Below are positions 1 to 6,062 of a stretch of 11,462 nt of DNA, in pieces. The notes beneath the pieces are model-generated. The model worked only from the letters and a program-made list of their open reading frames with translations. It was not told where the DNA came from and ran no database searches. The position numbers were made by a program, and so were the translations under genes. The stretch is from Candidatus Gastranaerophilales bacterium (GTDB taxonomy: Bacteria; Cyanobacteriota; Vampirovibrionia; Gastranaerophilales; Gastranaerophilaceae). How positions within the stretch are numbered: position 1 is the stretch's first letter; every line of letters begins with the position of its first letter. The DNA is taken from the NCBI GenBank assembly GCA_944325615.1, contig CALVAU010000226.1, forward strand, positions 1-11,462, in the 5' to 3' direction.

Positions 1-1
1 A

Positions 2-1150
2 GAAGAGATAAAAAAATCAGGTGCAGTGGATAAAGTAGTAATCAAAGGTAAATTTGGCTCCTCAGAAGAAATTCTTGAGGGAATAGAGCTGGTTGAGAAT
101 ATTCTTGCAAAACCAAAAATTTTTAAAAATCATAAGCTTCCTTTCAAACACGTAAGAAAAAGCATTTATCAAACAAACCATTTTTCAGGTGAAATGGTGA
201 GTGCTGAGGGCAAAGACTTCAAGTTTAGCCGAAATATTCAAAACTTTGAATGGGAAATCAAACGATCTAGAATATTAAAAGATATTCAATTTGAGAAAAG
301 TGACGATTTCAAAATTAATTTAAGACTCTCAGAGCTTGCGCAGTTGAAAGAACTTGAAAATTACATAAAAAAAATTGGACAAAATCCTATATATTCGATT
401 GAATACGGAGAAATTCTTGCAACGTGTGATCTTGCGACGAGTAGTTTCAATGAAGTAATAACGAAAGTAAAGAAGTTTTGTCATAAACATGGAATAAAAT
501 TCCAGCTTTCAACGCCAAGAATACTTATTGAAAGAGATTTGGACAGGGTATATGAATATGTAAAACAGCTTTTGATGACATCTCCTACGCCTGATAGTCT
601 TATAATAAATAATATCGGGTATTTTTGGGCAGTTATCAACGACAATGATATAAATCATATTCCGATAGAAATCGGTCAGGGTATAAATCTTTTAAACAGC
701 TTGTCAATAAAATGTCTTAACAATCTTTCTCCGATTGATACCGTTGATTTTACTTCATTTACGGATATTGAAAGTGCGATAAGTACTATTAAAAAGATAA
801 AAGGTATTATTCCAAACCGTAAATATACAATTGCAGGAAATGTTCGTGTGCCTACTTTAGGATTGTGTCCACTGAATAATGACAGTGCTATAATTTCAAG
901 ACTTTCTTGTAAAGCCCCCTGTCATAGAGGAGGTTTTGCCTTGAAAGACCCGTCTTTAAAGAAAATTTATCCTTTTACCTGTGATGGTTTTTGCAGAATG
1001 CACATGTTTGAGGATAAAATTCTTGAGGACTTCTCAAATGTAGATATACTTCAAAAAGCCGGTGTAAACGAATTTATTTTTGACTTTAGTGCATTACATG
1101 CAAAATTCGTGCCGATTTTATTAAATAATTTCTTCCAAAGTAGGTTATAA
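2..1150 (+). CDS. U32-family (peptidase U32/UbiV-like) protein, 5' end missing
   Basis: The reading frame is open to the left edge, so this is the C-terminal part of a longer gene; a GTG at 26 is probably internal. Counting from that GTG, residues 1-25 resemble the end of a U32 barrel (VDKVVIKGKFGSSEEI, compare the VDSLKIEGR motif of the family). Residues about 120-370 look like a second barrel: YGEILATC at 127-134, FQLSTPRILIE at 159-169, and a cysteine cluster C281, C295, C299, C319, C323. C134 plus C281-x13-C295-x3-C299 resembles the spacing that binds a 4Fe-4S cluster in the UbiU/UbiV branch of U32 proteins. Members act in RNA or ubiquinone hydroxylation or as putative proteases; which applies here cannot be told. 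The stop overlaps the convergent TPR gene by 6 bp. Family call fairly sure, subfamily not. Confidence 0.72.
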   Translation, partial: EEIKKSGAVDKVVIKGKFGSSEEILEGIELVENILAKPKIFKNHKLPFKHVRKSIYQTNHFSGEMVSAEGKDFKFSRNIQNFEWEIKRSRILKDIQFEKSDDFKINLRLSELAQLKELENYIKKIGQNPIYSIEYGEILATCDLATSSFNEVITKVKKFCHKHGIKFQLSTPRILIERDLDRVYEYVKQLLMTSPTPDSLIINNIGYFWAVINDNDINHIPIEIGQGINLLNSLSIKCLNNLSPIDTVDFTSFTDIESAISTIKKIKGIIPNRKYTIAGNVRVPTLGLCPLNNDSAIISRLSCKAPCHRGGFALKDPSLKKIYPFTCDGFCRMHMFEDKILEDFSNVDILQKAGVNEFIFDFSALHAKFVPILLNNFFQSRL

Positions 1151-1987
1151 AACGTATTTGATTACAGCGTTGCTTCCTTGAGAGGAAATGTATAAAATAT
1201 TTCCTGAAATATGTACACTATATGGCTTTTGGATGTTTCCGATAAGAACGGAGACATCCCCTGTTGAAGAGACCTTTAATACATTATTATTATTATAGTT
1301 TGCTATATAAATATTTTCTTTGTCATCGCTTGCAAGTCCAATCGGCCCGTTTACTCGAACATCTTTCAAAAATACGATTTTCTGTCCATCAGGTGTGATT
1401 TTATAGATAGTGTTATCAGAAAATCCTGCAACATAAAGATTTCCCTCATTATCAGTCGTCAGGCCTGTCGGGCTTGAAAGATTGTTATACACATTATTTG
1501 ATTGAGGAACTTTTGCTTGTTCGGCTTGTTTTGCTTTTTCTTCAGCTTTTATTGTCTGCATATCAGTCTGAAGTTTATTTGCAAGCTCTTTTGCTTTTGG
1601 TGCAATATTTGCACTATTTGGAATTATTGAAAGATAAGATTTAGCTTTATCTGTTTCGCCAAGTTTCATGCTCAAAACAGCTGCTTTATATACGGATTCA
1701 TAATCATCTGGTTTTCTTACTATAATTTGTTTGAATACAGTGAGGGCTTCTCTATCTTGTTTCAGATATTCAAGCACCGTTCCAAGATTGTAATATGCAT
1801 CTATGTAATCCGGATCCAATTCGGTAGCTTTTCTGAAGGCTTGCATTGAACGCTCGTATTCTCCTAGTTTGTATAGCTCAACACCTTCGTTATAAATGAG
1901 TTTAGCATCACTTGCGACTTCTGCTGCAAATCCTGTCGAAGTTAACATTAATATAATAAATACATAAGATAAAGTTTTTTTAATCAT
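1145..1987 (-). CDS. Secreted TPR protein with C-terminal NHL-type beta-propeller blades
   Basis: The 280-residue product starts with a signal peptide (MIKKTLSYVFIILMLTSTGFA, cleavage probably near residue 21), so it should be exported. Residues about 28-127 form three TPR repeats (YNEGVELYKLGEYERSMQAF; AYYNLGTVLEYLKQDREALT; VYKAAVLSMKLGETDKAKSY). A charged Ala/Lys/Glu/Gln-rich linker follows (about 140-165). Residues 170-280 contain about three NHL-like repeats (SPTGLTTDNEGNLYVAGFSD, GPIGLASDDKENIYIANYNN, KPYSVHISGNILYISSQGSN). TPRs mediate protein-protein binding and NHL propellers bind ligands or proteins; no enzymatic motif is visible. Three blades are too few for a closed propeller, so the protein may oligomerise or be shortened. 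The ATG at 1987 lacks a strong Shine-Dalgarno and lies downstream of malQ on the same strand, separated by a terminator-like palindrome. Function unknown. Confidence 0.75.
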   Translation of the reverse strand: MIKKTLSYVFIILMLTSTGFAAEVASDAKLIYNEGVELYKLGEYERSMQAFRKATELDPDYIDAYYNLGTVLEYLKQDREALTVFKQIIVRKPDDYESVYKAAVLSMKLGETDKAKSYLSIIPNSANIAPKAKELANKLQTDMQTIKAEEKAKQAEQAKVPQSNNVYNNLSSPTGLTTDNEGNLYVAGFSDNTIYKITPDGQKIVFLKDVRVNGPIGLASDDKENIYIANYNNNNVLKVSSTGDVSVLIGNIQKPYSVHISGNILYISSQGSNAVIKYVL

Positions 1988-2013
1988 ATCCAGTAATCCG
2001 TTTTGTTTGAAAT

Positions 2014-2045
2014 ATAAAGGCGCCGTGCGCGCACGGCGCCTTTAT
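2014..2045 (-). terminator. 32-nt perfect GC-rich palindrome, probable terminator of malQ
   Basis: The arms ataaaggcgccgtgc (2014-2028) and gcacggcgcctttat (2031-2045) are exact reverse complements, and the central GC makes the whole 32 nt a perfect palindrome. It lies 16 bp past the malQ stop codon, where a terminator is expected. On the minus strand the stem ends in CCTTTATATTT, a weak U-rich tail. Being symmetric it could act in both directions. It also sits only 27 bp before the TPR gene start, so it may set how much read-through reaches that gene. The very high GC of the stem stands out in this AT-rich DNA. Confidence 0.65.
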
Positions 2046-2060
2046 GTACATTTTAGCAAA

Positions 2061-3917
2061 TTATCCTAAACTTGACAACTCATCAATTAATTCTTGGTGT
2101 TGTTGTTCAAATTCTTTGCCTCTTGCGATTATTGCAAGCTTCAAAATATTTGCGAGGTTAATCGGATGTAATTCTTTGAAGTTGTCAGGTAATCTTAGAC
2201 TCCAGTTTTCATCGCCTGATGTGCCAGGACGGTTATATACATCGTAGATTTTGAAGAAATCTGTAAAGAAAATTTGTACGTTTTCAGCTTTTGATGCAAA
2301 AATTTCAACAAGTTTTGTTTGAGTTAAAAATTCAGCATCTTTTGTCATGTTAGTAATAATTTCATCTTTATTCCCGCATTCGCCGAATAAATCATCTACA
2401 AGGTTTTTAACGTGCAAATATCCTTCATGGGTATTTACCATTGAATTTGCCCACATAGCAATCGGCTCGTTATCGTGAGTTCCGACCATAGCCCAGCATC
2501 TTTCATCAATGTTGCAGCAACGGTAAGGGTGAGCAGGTTTTTCTGGAACTACGAATTGAGTCAATCTCATACCTTGAAGTCCGTATTCTTTCATAACTTC
2601 AGCAACAGGATTTGTTAAAGTACCAAGGTCTTCACAAACAATTGCGTCTTTATCAAGCCCTTCTTCTTCAGCAGCTGCGATAACAATTTTTTCAATAAGT
2701 CTGCCATATTGGTGAATTTGTTCTTTTGAAAGTGTTTTTACTCTTTTTTCTTTATCCGCTTCCAATGTCAAATCCAAATCTTCCATTCTCGCAATTGCAT
2801 ATTTTGCAAGTTCTGGATGTTCAGGTGAAGAATATAATCTGCCTGCGCCTTGGTCAATTCTCGGCTTTTTACCTGCTTTGTAAACCCATGGATCAATAAG
2901 ACCTACAATGTGGTCAATACGAACACCGCCCGGATTTTCACGGAACATTTTTTTATAAAGGTTCTTAAGCAGAATTCCGCCTTCATCCAAAGAACCGTCA
3001 TCATTGTACATTCTGTCAGGATTCATAACTGGGAAGCCCCAAGCTTGACCGTCTTTTGAGAAATAATCAGGAGGACAACCAAGCATCCAACCGTCCAAGA
3101 ATAATGATTGATATGCCCAAGTGTCTCTGTCTGAGAATGCAACCTGACGGTCTGCAATCATTTTAATATTTTTTTCTTTTGCATAAGCTCTTGTTTTTTC
3201 ATTTTGTTTATTTAATACGAATTGGATAAATTTATATTCTTCAATAGCATCTTCGTATTTTTTAGAAATTTCATTAATTCTTTTTGAAAATTCAATTTTT
3301 TCTTCGTTTGATTTTGGGTTGAAAAGATTTTTGTCTGTTTCAGAATTCCATAAAGGCCAGTAGTCATTTCCATGTTCAATAGATAATGCTTCATAAAGAC
3401 TATCTTTGTCTAACCAGTAATCGTTTTCAATTTTGTAGCTTTCGAACTCTTTTTTTAAGCTTTCTGAGCCTTTTTCTTTAAAGTTGCTCCAAGCTTCATC
3501 AAGAGCTTCACTTTGATGTTTATAAATATATGAATAAGCTGTTTTATTTTGATCTTTATTTGGATTGTTATTTACAATATCATTGTATGTATCAATTGAT
3601 AGAATATTATTCCACTCTTCTGTTGTTAATTGTTTTAGGTCAATAAACAGCGGATTTCCTGAAAAAATCGTGCCTGTATATGGAGAAGAATCGCAACCTT
3701 TAGTCTTGCCTGCAGGCCCTAGTTGGATTGCATTGAAGATACCTGTGGCATAATCAATAACTTCTTTTCCTCCGTTTGAATTTGTTGAACCAAAGCCTGT
3801 ATTTTCGCCATTTGCCGCAGGAAAACTTCCGCTGTGAATAATTAGCGCAAAATTCTTTTTATCTAAGGCTTTTAGTGCTTTTTGAATAATTTCAGTATAG
3901 TTTACAGTACAAACCAT
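2061..3917 (-). CDS. malQ: 4-alpha-glucanotransferase (amylomaltase, GH77)
   Basis: The 618-residue product moves alpha-1,4-glucan segments between maltooligosaccharides in the cytoplasm, in glycogen or maltodextrin metabolism. GH77 motifs are present in order: FNAIQLGPAGKTKGCDSSPY (61-80), PPDYFSKDGQAWGFP (282-296), the nucleophile motif RIDH (D335), CEDLG with the acid/base E429, GTHDNE with D482, and a C-terminal PGTSGDENWSLRLP (564-577). All three catalytic acidic residues are therefore present and the enzyme should be active. Length lies between the short Thermus type and the long E. coli type. The ATG at 3917 is preceded by AGAGGAGA at a 9-nt spacing, a clear ribosome binding site. It reads divergently from the pilin-like gene and no other glycogen or maltose gene is next to it. 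Confidence 0.95.
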   Translation of the reverse strand: MVCTVNYTEIIQKALKALDKKNFALIIHSGSFPAANGENTGFGSTNSNGGKEVIDYATGIFNAIQLGPAGKTKGCDSSPYTGTIFSGNPLFIDLKQLTTEEWNNILSIDTYNDIVNNNPNKDQNKTAYSYIYKHQSEALDEAWSNFKEKGSESLKKEFESYKIENDYWLDKDSLYEALSIEHGNDYWPLWNSETDKNLFNPKSNEEKIEFSKRINEISKKYEDAIEEYKFIQFVLNKQNEKTRAYAKEKNIKMIADRQVAFSDRDTWAYQSLFLDGWMLGCPPDYFSKDGQAWGFPVMNPDRMYNDDGSLDEGGILLKNLYKKMFRENPGGVRIDHIVGLIDPWVYKAGKKPRIDQGAGRLYSSPEHPELAKYAIARMEDLDLTLEADKEKRVKTLSKEQIHQYGRLIEKIVIAAAEEEGLDKDAIVCEDLGTLTNPVAEVMKEYGLQGMRLTQFVVPEKPAHPYRCCNIDERCWAMVGTHDNEPIAMWANSMVNTHEGYLHVKNLVDDLFGECGNKDEIITNMTKDAEFLTQTKLVEIFASKAENVQIFFTDFFKIYDVYNRPGTSGDENWSLRLPDNFKELHPINLANILKLAIIARGKEFEQQHQELIDELSSLG

Positions 3918-3952
3918 TTAATAATTCTCCTCTTCCCTAATAACACATTTTA

Positions 3953-3980
3953 ATATTAACATAAGCATTTTTTTTTACAA
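3953..3980 (-). promoter_or_regulatory. Probable sigma70-type promoter of malQ
   Basis: On the minus strand TTGTAA (3980-3975) is followed after 16 nt by TAATAT (3958-3953), which is preceded by TG one base away, giving an extended -10 element. The implied start is near 3946, leaving a 5' UTR of about 29 nt that contains the strong malQ ribosome binding site. The boxes are only partial matches to consensus. Confidence 0.45.
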
Positions 3981-4100
3981 GTTAGGATAGATTACTATTT
4001 ATCCTCAAAAACGAGATAAATACTGATATTTTGACTATAAAGTATATATTATTTGCATTAAATTTATGTAACAATTCCCTGTATCCTACGTTTAGAGGAC

Positions 4101-4129
4101 TTGACAATATCTGAATAAAGATATAAAAT
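4101..4129 (+). promoter_or_regulatory. Sigma70-type promoter of the pilin-like gene
   Basis: TTGACA (4101-4106) matches the -35 consensus exactly, and a 17-nt spacer leads to TAAAAT (4124-4129), a 5/6 match to the -10 box. Transcription should start near 4136, about 224 nt before the pilin ATG at 4360. This implies a long untranslated leader, unlike the other genes of the window. No equally good promoter was seen closer to the gene. Confidence 0.65.
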
Positions 4130-4211
4130 AAGCTTATAACAAATAGTTTTCTAAATGCCTGCACTGGATGGTTTACTGATTTAACTAAAAAGTGGTTAAG
4201 AGGTGAAAAAG

Positions 4212-4250
4212 ATGAACAATAGAGGAGCAGGAAGAAATATTTGTACATAG
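4212..4250 (+). CDS. Possible 12-residue leader peptide upstream of the pilin gene
   Basis: ATG at 4212 is preceded by AAGAGGTG (4198-4205), a good Shine-Dalgarno at suitable spacing, and encodes MNNRGAGRNICT before a TAG stop. It lies inside the predicted pilin mRNA leader, just upstream of two hairpins, which is where an attenuation peptide would be placed. The composition gives no clear amino-acid signal. Such short ORFs also arise by chance, so this is tentative. Confidence 0.22.
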   Translation: MNNRGAGRNICT

Positions 4251-4346
4251 TTGGTTTTCGGGTGAACGTGAAGCCCGAAGGTTATCAAGAGAATATCGTA
4301 TGCGGTGAGAGTATAGGTAATACGGTATTTTCGGACAGTAAAAAAG

Positions 4347-4355
4347 AAAGGTGAG
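4347..4355 (+). promoter_or_regulatory. Ribosome binding site that fixes the pilin start
   Basis: AAAGGTGAG lies about 8 nt before the ATG at 4360. A GTG within this motif (4351) is in frame and would give a product three residues longer, but using it would place the start inside the ribosome binding site. The ATG also gives the short basic leader expected for a prepilin. Confidence 0.6.
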
Positions 4356-4359
4356 AATT

Positions 4360-5166
4360 ATGACAAAATTCAAAGGTTTTACTCTTGCTGAAGTGTTAAT
4401 CACTTTGGGTATTATCGGGGTAGTTGCCGCAATGACAATGCCTACATTGATCAACTCTACACAAGGTGCTCAGTACAAAACAGCTTACAAAAAAGCATTA
4501 TCAGTTATGTCACAAGCTGTTGTTATGAACATTGCTCTAGAAGATTATGACTTGTCTCAAACAGTTGCAGGAACTAACCTTACTGCAAATACTGCAGCAG
4601 ATGGTGCTCCAAGTAATGCTACTGATGTAGGTGGAGCACAATCTTTATATGAATTATTCAAGAACAGAATGAATGTTGTAAAAGTAGCAAGTACGAGTGA
4701 TTTTCAAGGAGACACTCAAGGAGAAACAGACTATTATAAAATTATAAATGTAGATGATGCTGATAAAGCAGATTATGCAGCTTTTGCAACTTTACACTCA
4801 GCTGCTGGCGATCATGTATTCCCAGATATATCAACAGGAGGTAAATGGCCTGCAGAATTGACAATGTTATTCTTTAATGATGGAATTACATTTATTTTTG
4901 ATAACACTCAAGGTAATTGTGCAGCTGAAACTGCAACAACAGATGACAACTACTGCTATGGCTTTATTGACGTAAACGGTCAAAAAGCACCTAATAGAGT
5001 TGTAGCATGTGATGGTCCTTCTGATAGTAAAACAATTGAAGAAACTGGCACAGACAATGCTAATTGTACAGTAACTAACCCGACTGATATTTATCCGATA
5101 GCTATGTATGACCAATCAATCGTTCCAGCATCAGCAGCTGCTCGTGCAGTACTATATGCTAAGTAA
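4360..5166 (+). CDS. Type IV pilin-like / type II secretion pseudopilin protein
   Basis: The 268-residue product starts MTKFKG followed by FTLAEVLITLGIIGVVAAM, a class III prepilin signal. Prepilin peptidase should cut between G6 and F7, leaving N-methylated Phe and the conserved Glu at mature position 5. The hydrophobic helix (about 8-29) anchors it in the inner membrane or packs it into a pilus. The rest is a large globular domain with DGITFIFDN (174-182) and FIDVNGQKAPN (202-212), typical of the pilin-like proteins abundant in Gastranaerophilales. Cysteines C187, C199, C217 and C236 could form two disulfides outside the cell. The Ala/Thr/Asp-rich composition differs from its neighbours. 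It stands alone, with its own promoter, long leader and terminator, and no assembly genes nearby. Whether it is a pilus subunit or a secretion pseudopilin is open. Confidence 0.85.
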   Translation: MTKFKGFTLAEVLITLGIIGVVAAMTMPTLINSTQGAQYKTAYKKALSVMSQAVVMNIALEDYDLSQTVAGTNLTANTAADGAPSNATDVGGAQSLYELFKNRMNVVKVASTSDFQGDTQGETDYYKIINVDDADKADYAAFATLHSAAGDHVFPDISTGGKWPAELTMLFFNDGITFIFDNTQGNCAAETATTDDNYCYGFIDVNGQKAPNRVVACDGPSDSKTIEETGTDNANCTVTNPTDIYPIAMYDQSIVPASAAARAVLYAK

Positions 5167-5200
5167 TTTATCAGCATAATATAAGTTACAAAATTATGCG

Positions 5201-5232
5201 AAAACGCTCCTCAGAAATGAGGAGCGTTTTTT
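5201..5232 (+). terminator. Intrinsic terminator of the pilin-like gene
   Basis: AAAACGCTCCTCA (5201-5213) pairs perfectly with TGAGGAGCGTTTT (5218-5230) around a GAAA tetraloop, and the stem runs into a T tract (5227-5232). It starts 34 nt after the pilin stop codon and separates that gene from the toxin-antitoxin operon. Confidence 0.92.
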
Positions 5233-5266
5233 AGTTGAACTATTCAAAAATCTTATCCTATGGTAC

Positions 5267-5295
5267 TTGACACTTATAACGTTATAGGTTATAAT
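5267..5295 (+). promoter_or_regulatory. Consensus promoter of higBA with internal palindromic operator
   Basis: TTGACA (5267-5272), a 17-nt spacer and TATAAT (5290-5295) match the sigma70 consensus perfectly. Between the two boxes lies the perfect 12-bp palindrome TATAACGTTATA (5275-5286), placed where a bound HigA dimer would exclude RNA polymerase. The next partial repeat, GGTTATAA (5287-5294), overlaps the -10 box. The expected start of transcription (about 5302-5303) coincides with the higB ATG. Confidence 0.8.
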
Positions 5296-5302
5296 ATATA
5301 AT

Positions 5303-5587
5303 ATGATTAAATCATTTAAACATAAAGGTCTTGAAAAATTCTTTCTAACAGGTAATAAAAGTGGTATTCAATCAATACATGCTGATAGATTATTAAGAAT
5401 ACTTGCCGTATTAGATAAAATGAAAGTAATAAATGATTTATCATCTCCTGCATATAGACTGCATCAGCTTACCGGAAATTTAAAAGGTCAATGGGCTGTT
5501 ACAGTGCAAGCAAACTGGAGAATTACATTTGAATTTGATGAAAATTCTGGAAACGTCTATATAGTTGATTATCAAGATTACCATTAA
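5303..5587 (+). CDS. higB: HigB-type toxin, RelE superfamily mRNA interferase
   Basis: The 94-residue product has the hallmarks of the HigB-like family: start MIKSFKHKGLEKFF, central YRLHQLTGNLKGQWAVTVQANWRITF (51-76) and the C-terminal VDYQDYH (88-94). Family members are ribosome-dependent mRNA endonucleases that stop growth when the antitoxin is lost; the NWR arginine and the terminal Tyr/His region are the conserved surface. The match to family N-termini supports the ATG at 5303. There is no Shine-Dalgarno, and the -10 box ends 7 nt before the ATG, so the mRNA is probably leaderless and the toxin poorly translated. The toxin gene precedes the antitoxin, as usual for hig loci. Full length, no sign of decay. 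Confidence 0.92.
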   Translation: MIKSFKHKGLEKFFLTGNKSGIQSIHADRLLRILAVLDKMKVINDLSSPAYRLHQLTGNLKGQWAVTVQANWRITFEFDENSGNVYIVDYQDYH

Positions 5588-5602
5588 AGAAAGGATAAAG
5601 AT

Positions 5603-5887
5603 ATGGAAATGTATAATCCGCCACATCCCGGTATAATCTTACTTGAAGATTGGATTAAGCCTTTAAATTTATCTATAACCGAGTTTGCTTTTAAAATCGG
5701 AACTAGTCGTAAAAATTTATCTGAAATTGTTAATGCAAAATCAGGGATTAGTTCTGAAATGGCATTAAAATTATCGAAAGCTCTTGGCACATCTGCTGAA
5801 TTGTGGTTAAATTTGCAACAAGCTTATGATTTGTGGCAAGCCAGACAAAAAGTCAATTTAGATAATGTCCAAGTTATTGCTATGTGA
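5603..5887 (+). CDS. higA: HigA antitoxin, XRE-type HTH regulator
   Basis: The 94-residue product starts MEMYNPPHPGIILLEDWIKP, the typical N-terminus of HigA/VapI antitoxins. An HTH domain follows at about 23-68, including ITEFAFKIGTSRKNLSEIVNAK. The end (ELWLNLQQAYDLWQARQK, 66-83) is also typical of the family. It should neutralise HigB by direct binding and repress the operon by binding the palindrome at 5275-5286. It starts 15 nt after higB and has its own ribosome binding site (AGAAAGGA, about 7 nt from the ATG), so it should be translated better than the toxin from the same mRNA. Full length. Confidence 0.93.
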   Translation: MEMYNPPHPGIILLEDWIKPLNLSITEFAFKIGTSRKNLSEIVNAKSGISSEMALKLSKALGTSAELWLNLQQAYDLWQARQKVNLDNVQVIAM

Positions 5888-5922
5888 TAAGACTAAGAAA
5901 AATTTATCAAAAATAAAAAATA

Positions 5923-6009
5923 CAGAGAGGAAGGGATTCGAACCCTCGGTGGAATTGCTCCCACACAACCTTTCCAAGATTGCACCTTAAACCGCTCGGA
6001 CACCTCTCT
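5923..6009 (-). tRNA. tRNA-Ser (anticodon GGA)
   Basis: Read on the minus strand, the acceptor arms AGAGAGG (6009-6003) and CCTCTCT (5930-5924) pair over 7 bp and are followed by discriminator G at 5923, as expected for tRNA-Ser. The anticodon stem CAATC/GGTTG encloses the loop TTGGAAA, giving anticodon GGA for codons UCC/UCU. A long variable arm (TGTGGGAGCAATTCCACC region) marks a class II tRNA. The T arm is GAGGG-TTCGAAT-CCCTT. CCA is not encoded. Length 87 nt. It lies between two plus-strand genes; a T-rich stretch follows the 3' end and may terminate it. Confidence 0.95.
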
Positions 6010-6026
6010 ATTTATTTTATATCTTG

Positions 6027-6056
6027 ATTATAGCATAAATATTTTCATGCTAGAAT
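6027..6056. promoter_or_regulatory. Divergent promoter region of tRNA-Ser and aroA
   Basis: On the minus strand TATAAT (6032-6027) lies 17 bp before the tRNA 5' end. On the plus strand TGC-TAGAAT (-10 at 6051-6056, extended by TG at 6048-6049) ends 6 nt before the aroA ATG, implying leaderless aroA mRNA. The two -10 boxes are bridged by an inverted repeat, TAGCAT (6031-6036) and ATGCTA (6047-6052), which overlaps both. No good -35 box is seen for either, consistent with an extended -10 promoter for aroA. Confidence 0.5.
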
Positions 6057-6062
6057 AAAAAT

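Larger units (their letters stand above)
4136..4359 (+). promoter_or_regulatory. Long structured 5' leader of the pilin-like gene
   Basis: Between the predicted start of transcription and the pilin ATG lie about 224 nt with several possible hairpins. TTAAC/GTTAA can pair near 4183-4199. TTCGGG (4257-4262) pairs with CCCGAA (4274-4279). AATATCGTAT (4292-4301) pairs over 10 bp, with one G-U, with ATACGGTATT (4320-4329), closing an 18-nt loop. A short ORF with a good ribosome binding site sits at 4212-4250. The segment at 4298-4312 resembles the domain V hairpin of group II introns. I did not recognise a known riboswitch. It may be a regulatory leader, or a relic of a ribozyme-type element. Confidence 0.45.

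Noticed and set aside
2044..3753. Several plus- and minus-strand ORFs of 60-69 codons inside malQ
   Set aside because: They are frame shadows of malQ, whose catalytic motifs are continuous throughout.
4300..4330. Resemblance to a TPP riboswitch (GTGAGA, GGTAATACGG)
   Set aside because: Only short pieces match. The paired arms and other conserved parts of the aptamer are absent, and a pilin gene is not an expected target.
3982..4454. Two overlapping minus-strand ORFs of 88-89 codons in the malQ/pilin gap
   Set aside because: They run across the pilin promoter, leader and gene start in antisense, have no ribosome binding site, and their products look like random hydrophobic AT-rich translation.
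4867..5115. Minus-strand ORF of 82 codons inside the pilin gene
   Set aside because: Antisense shadow of the pilin coding sequence, with no promoter or ribosome binding site.
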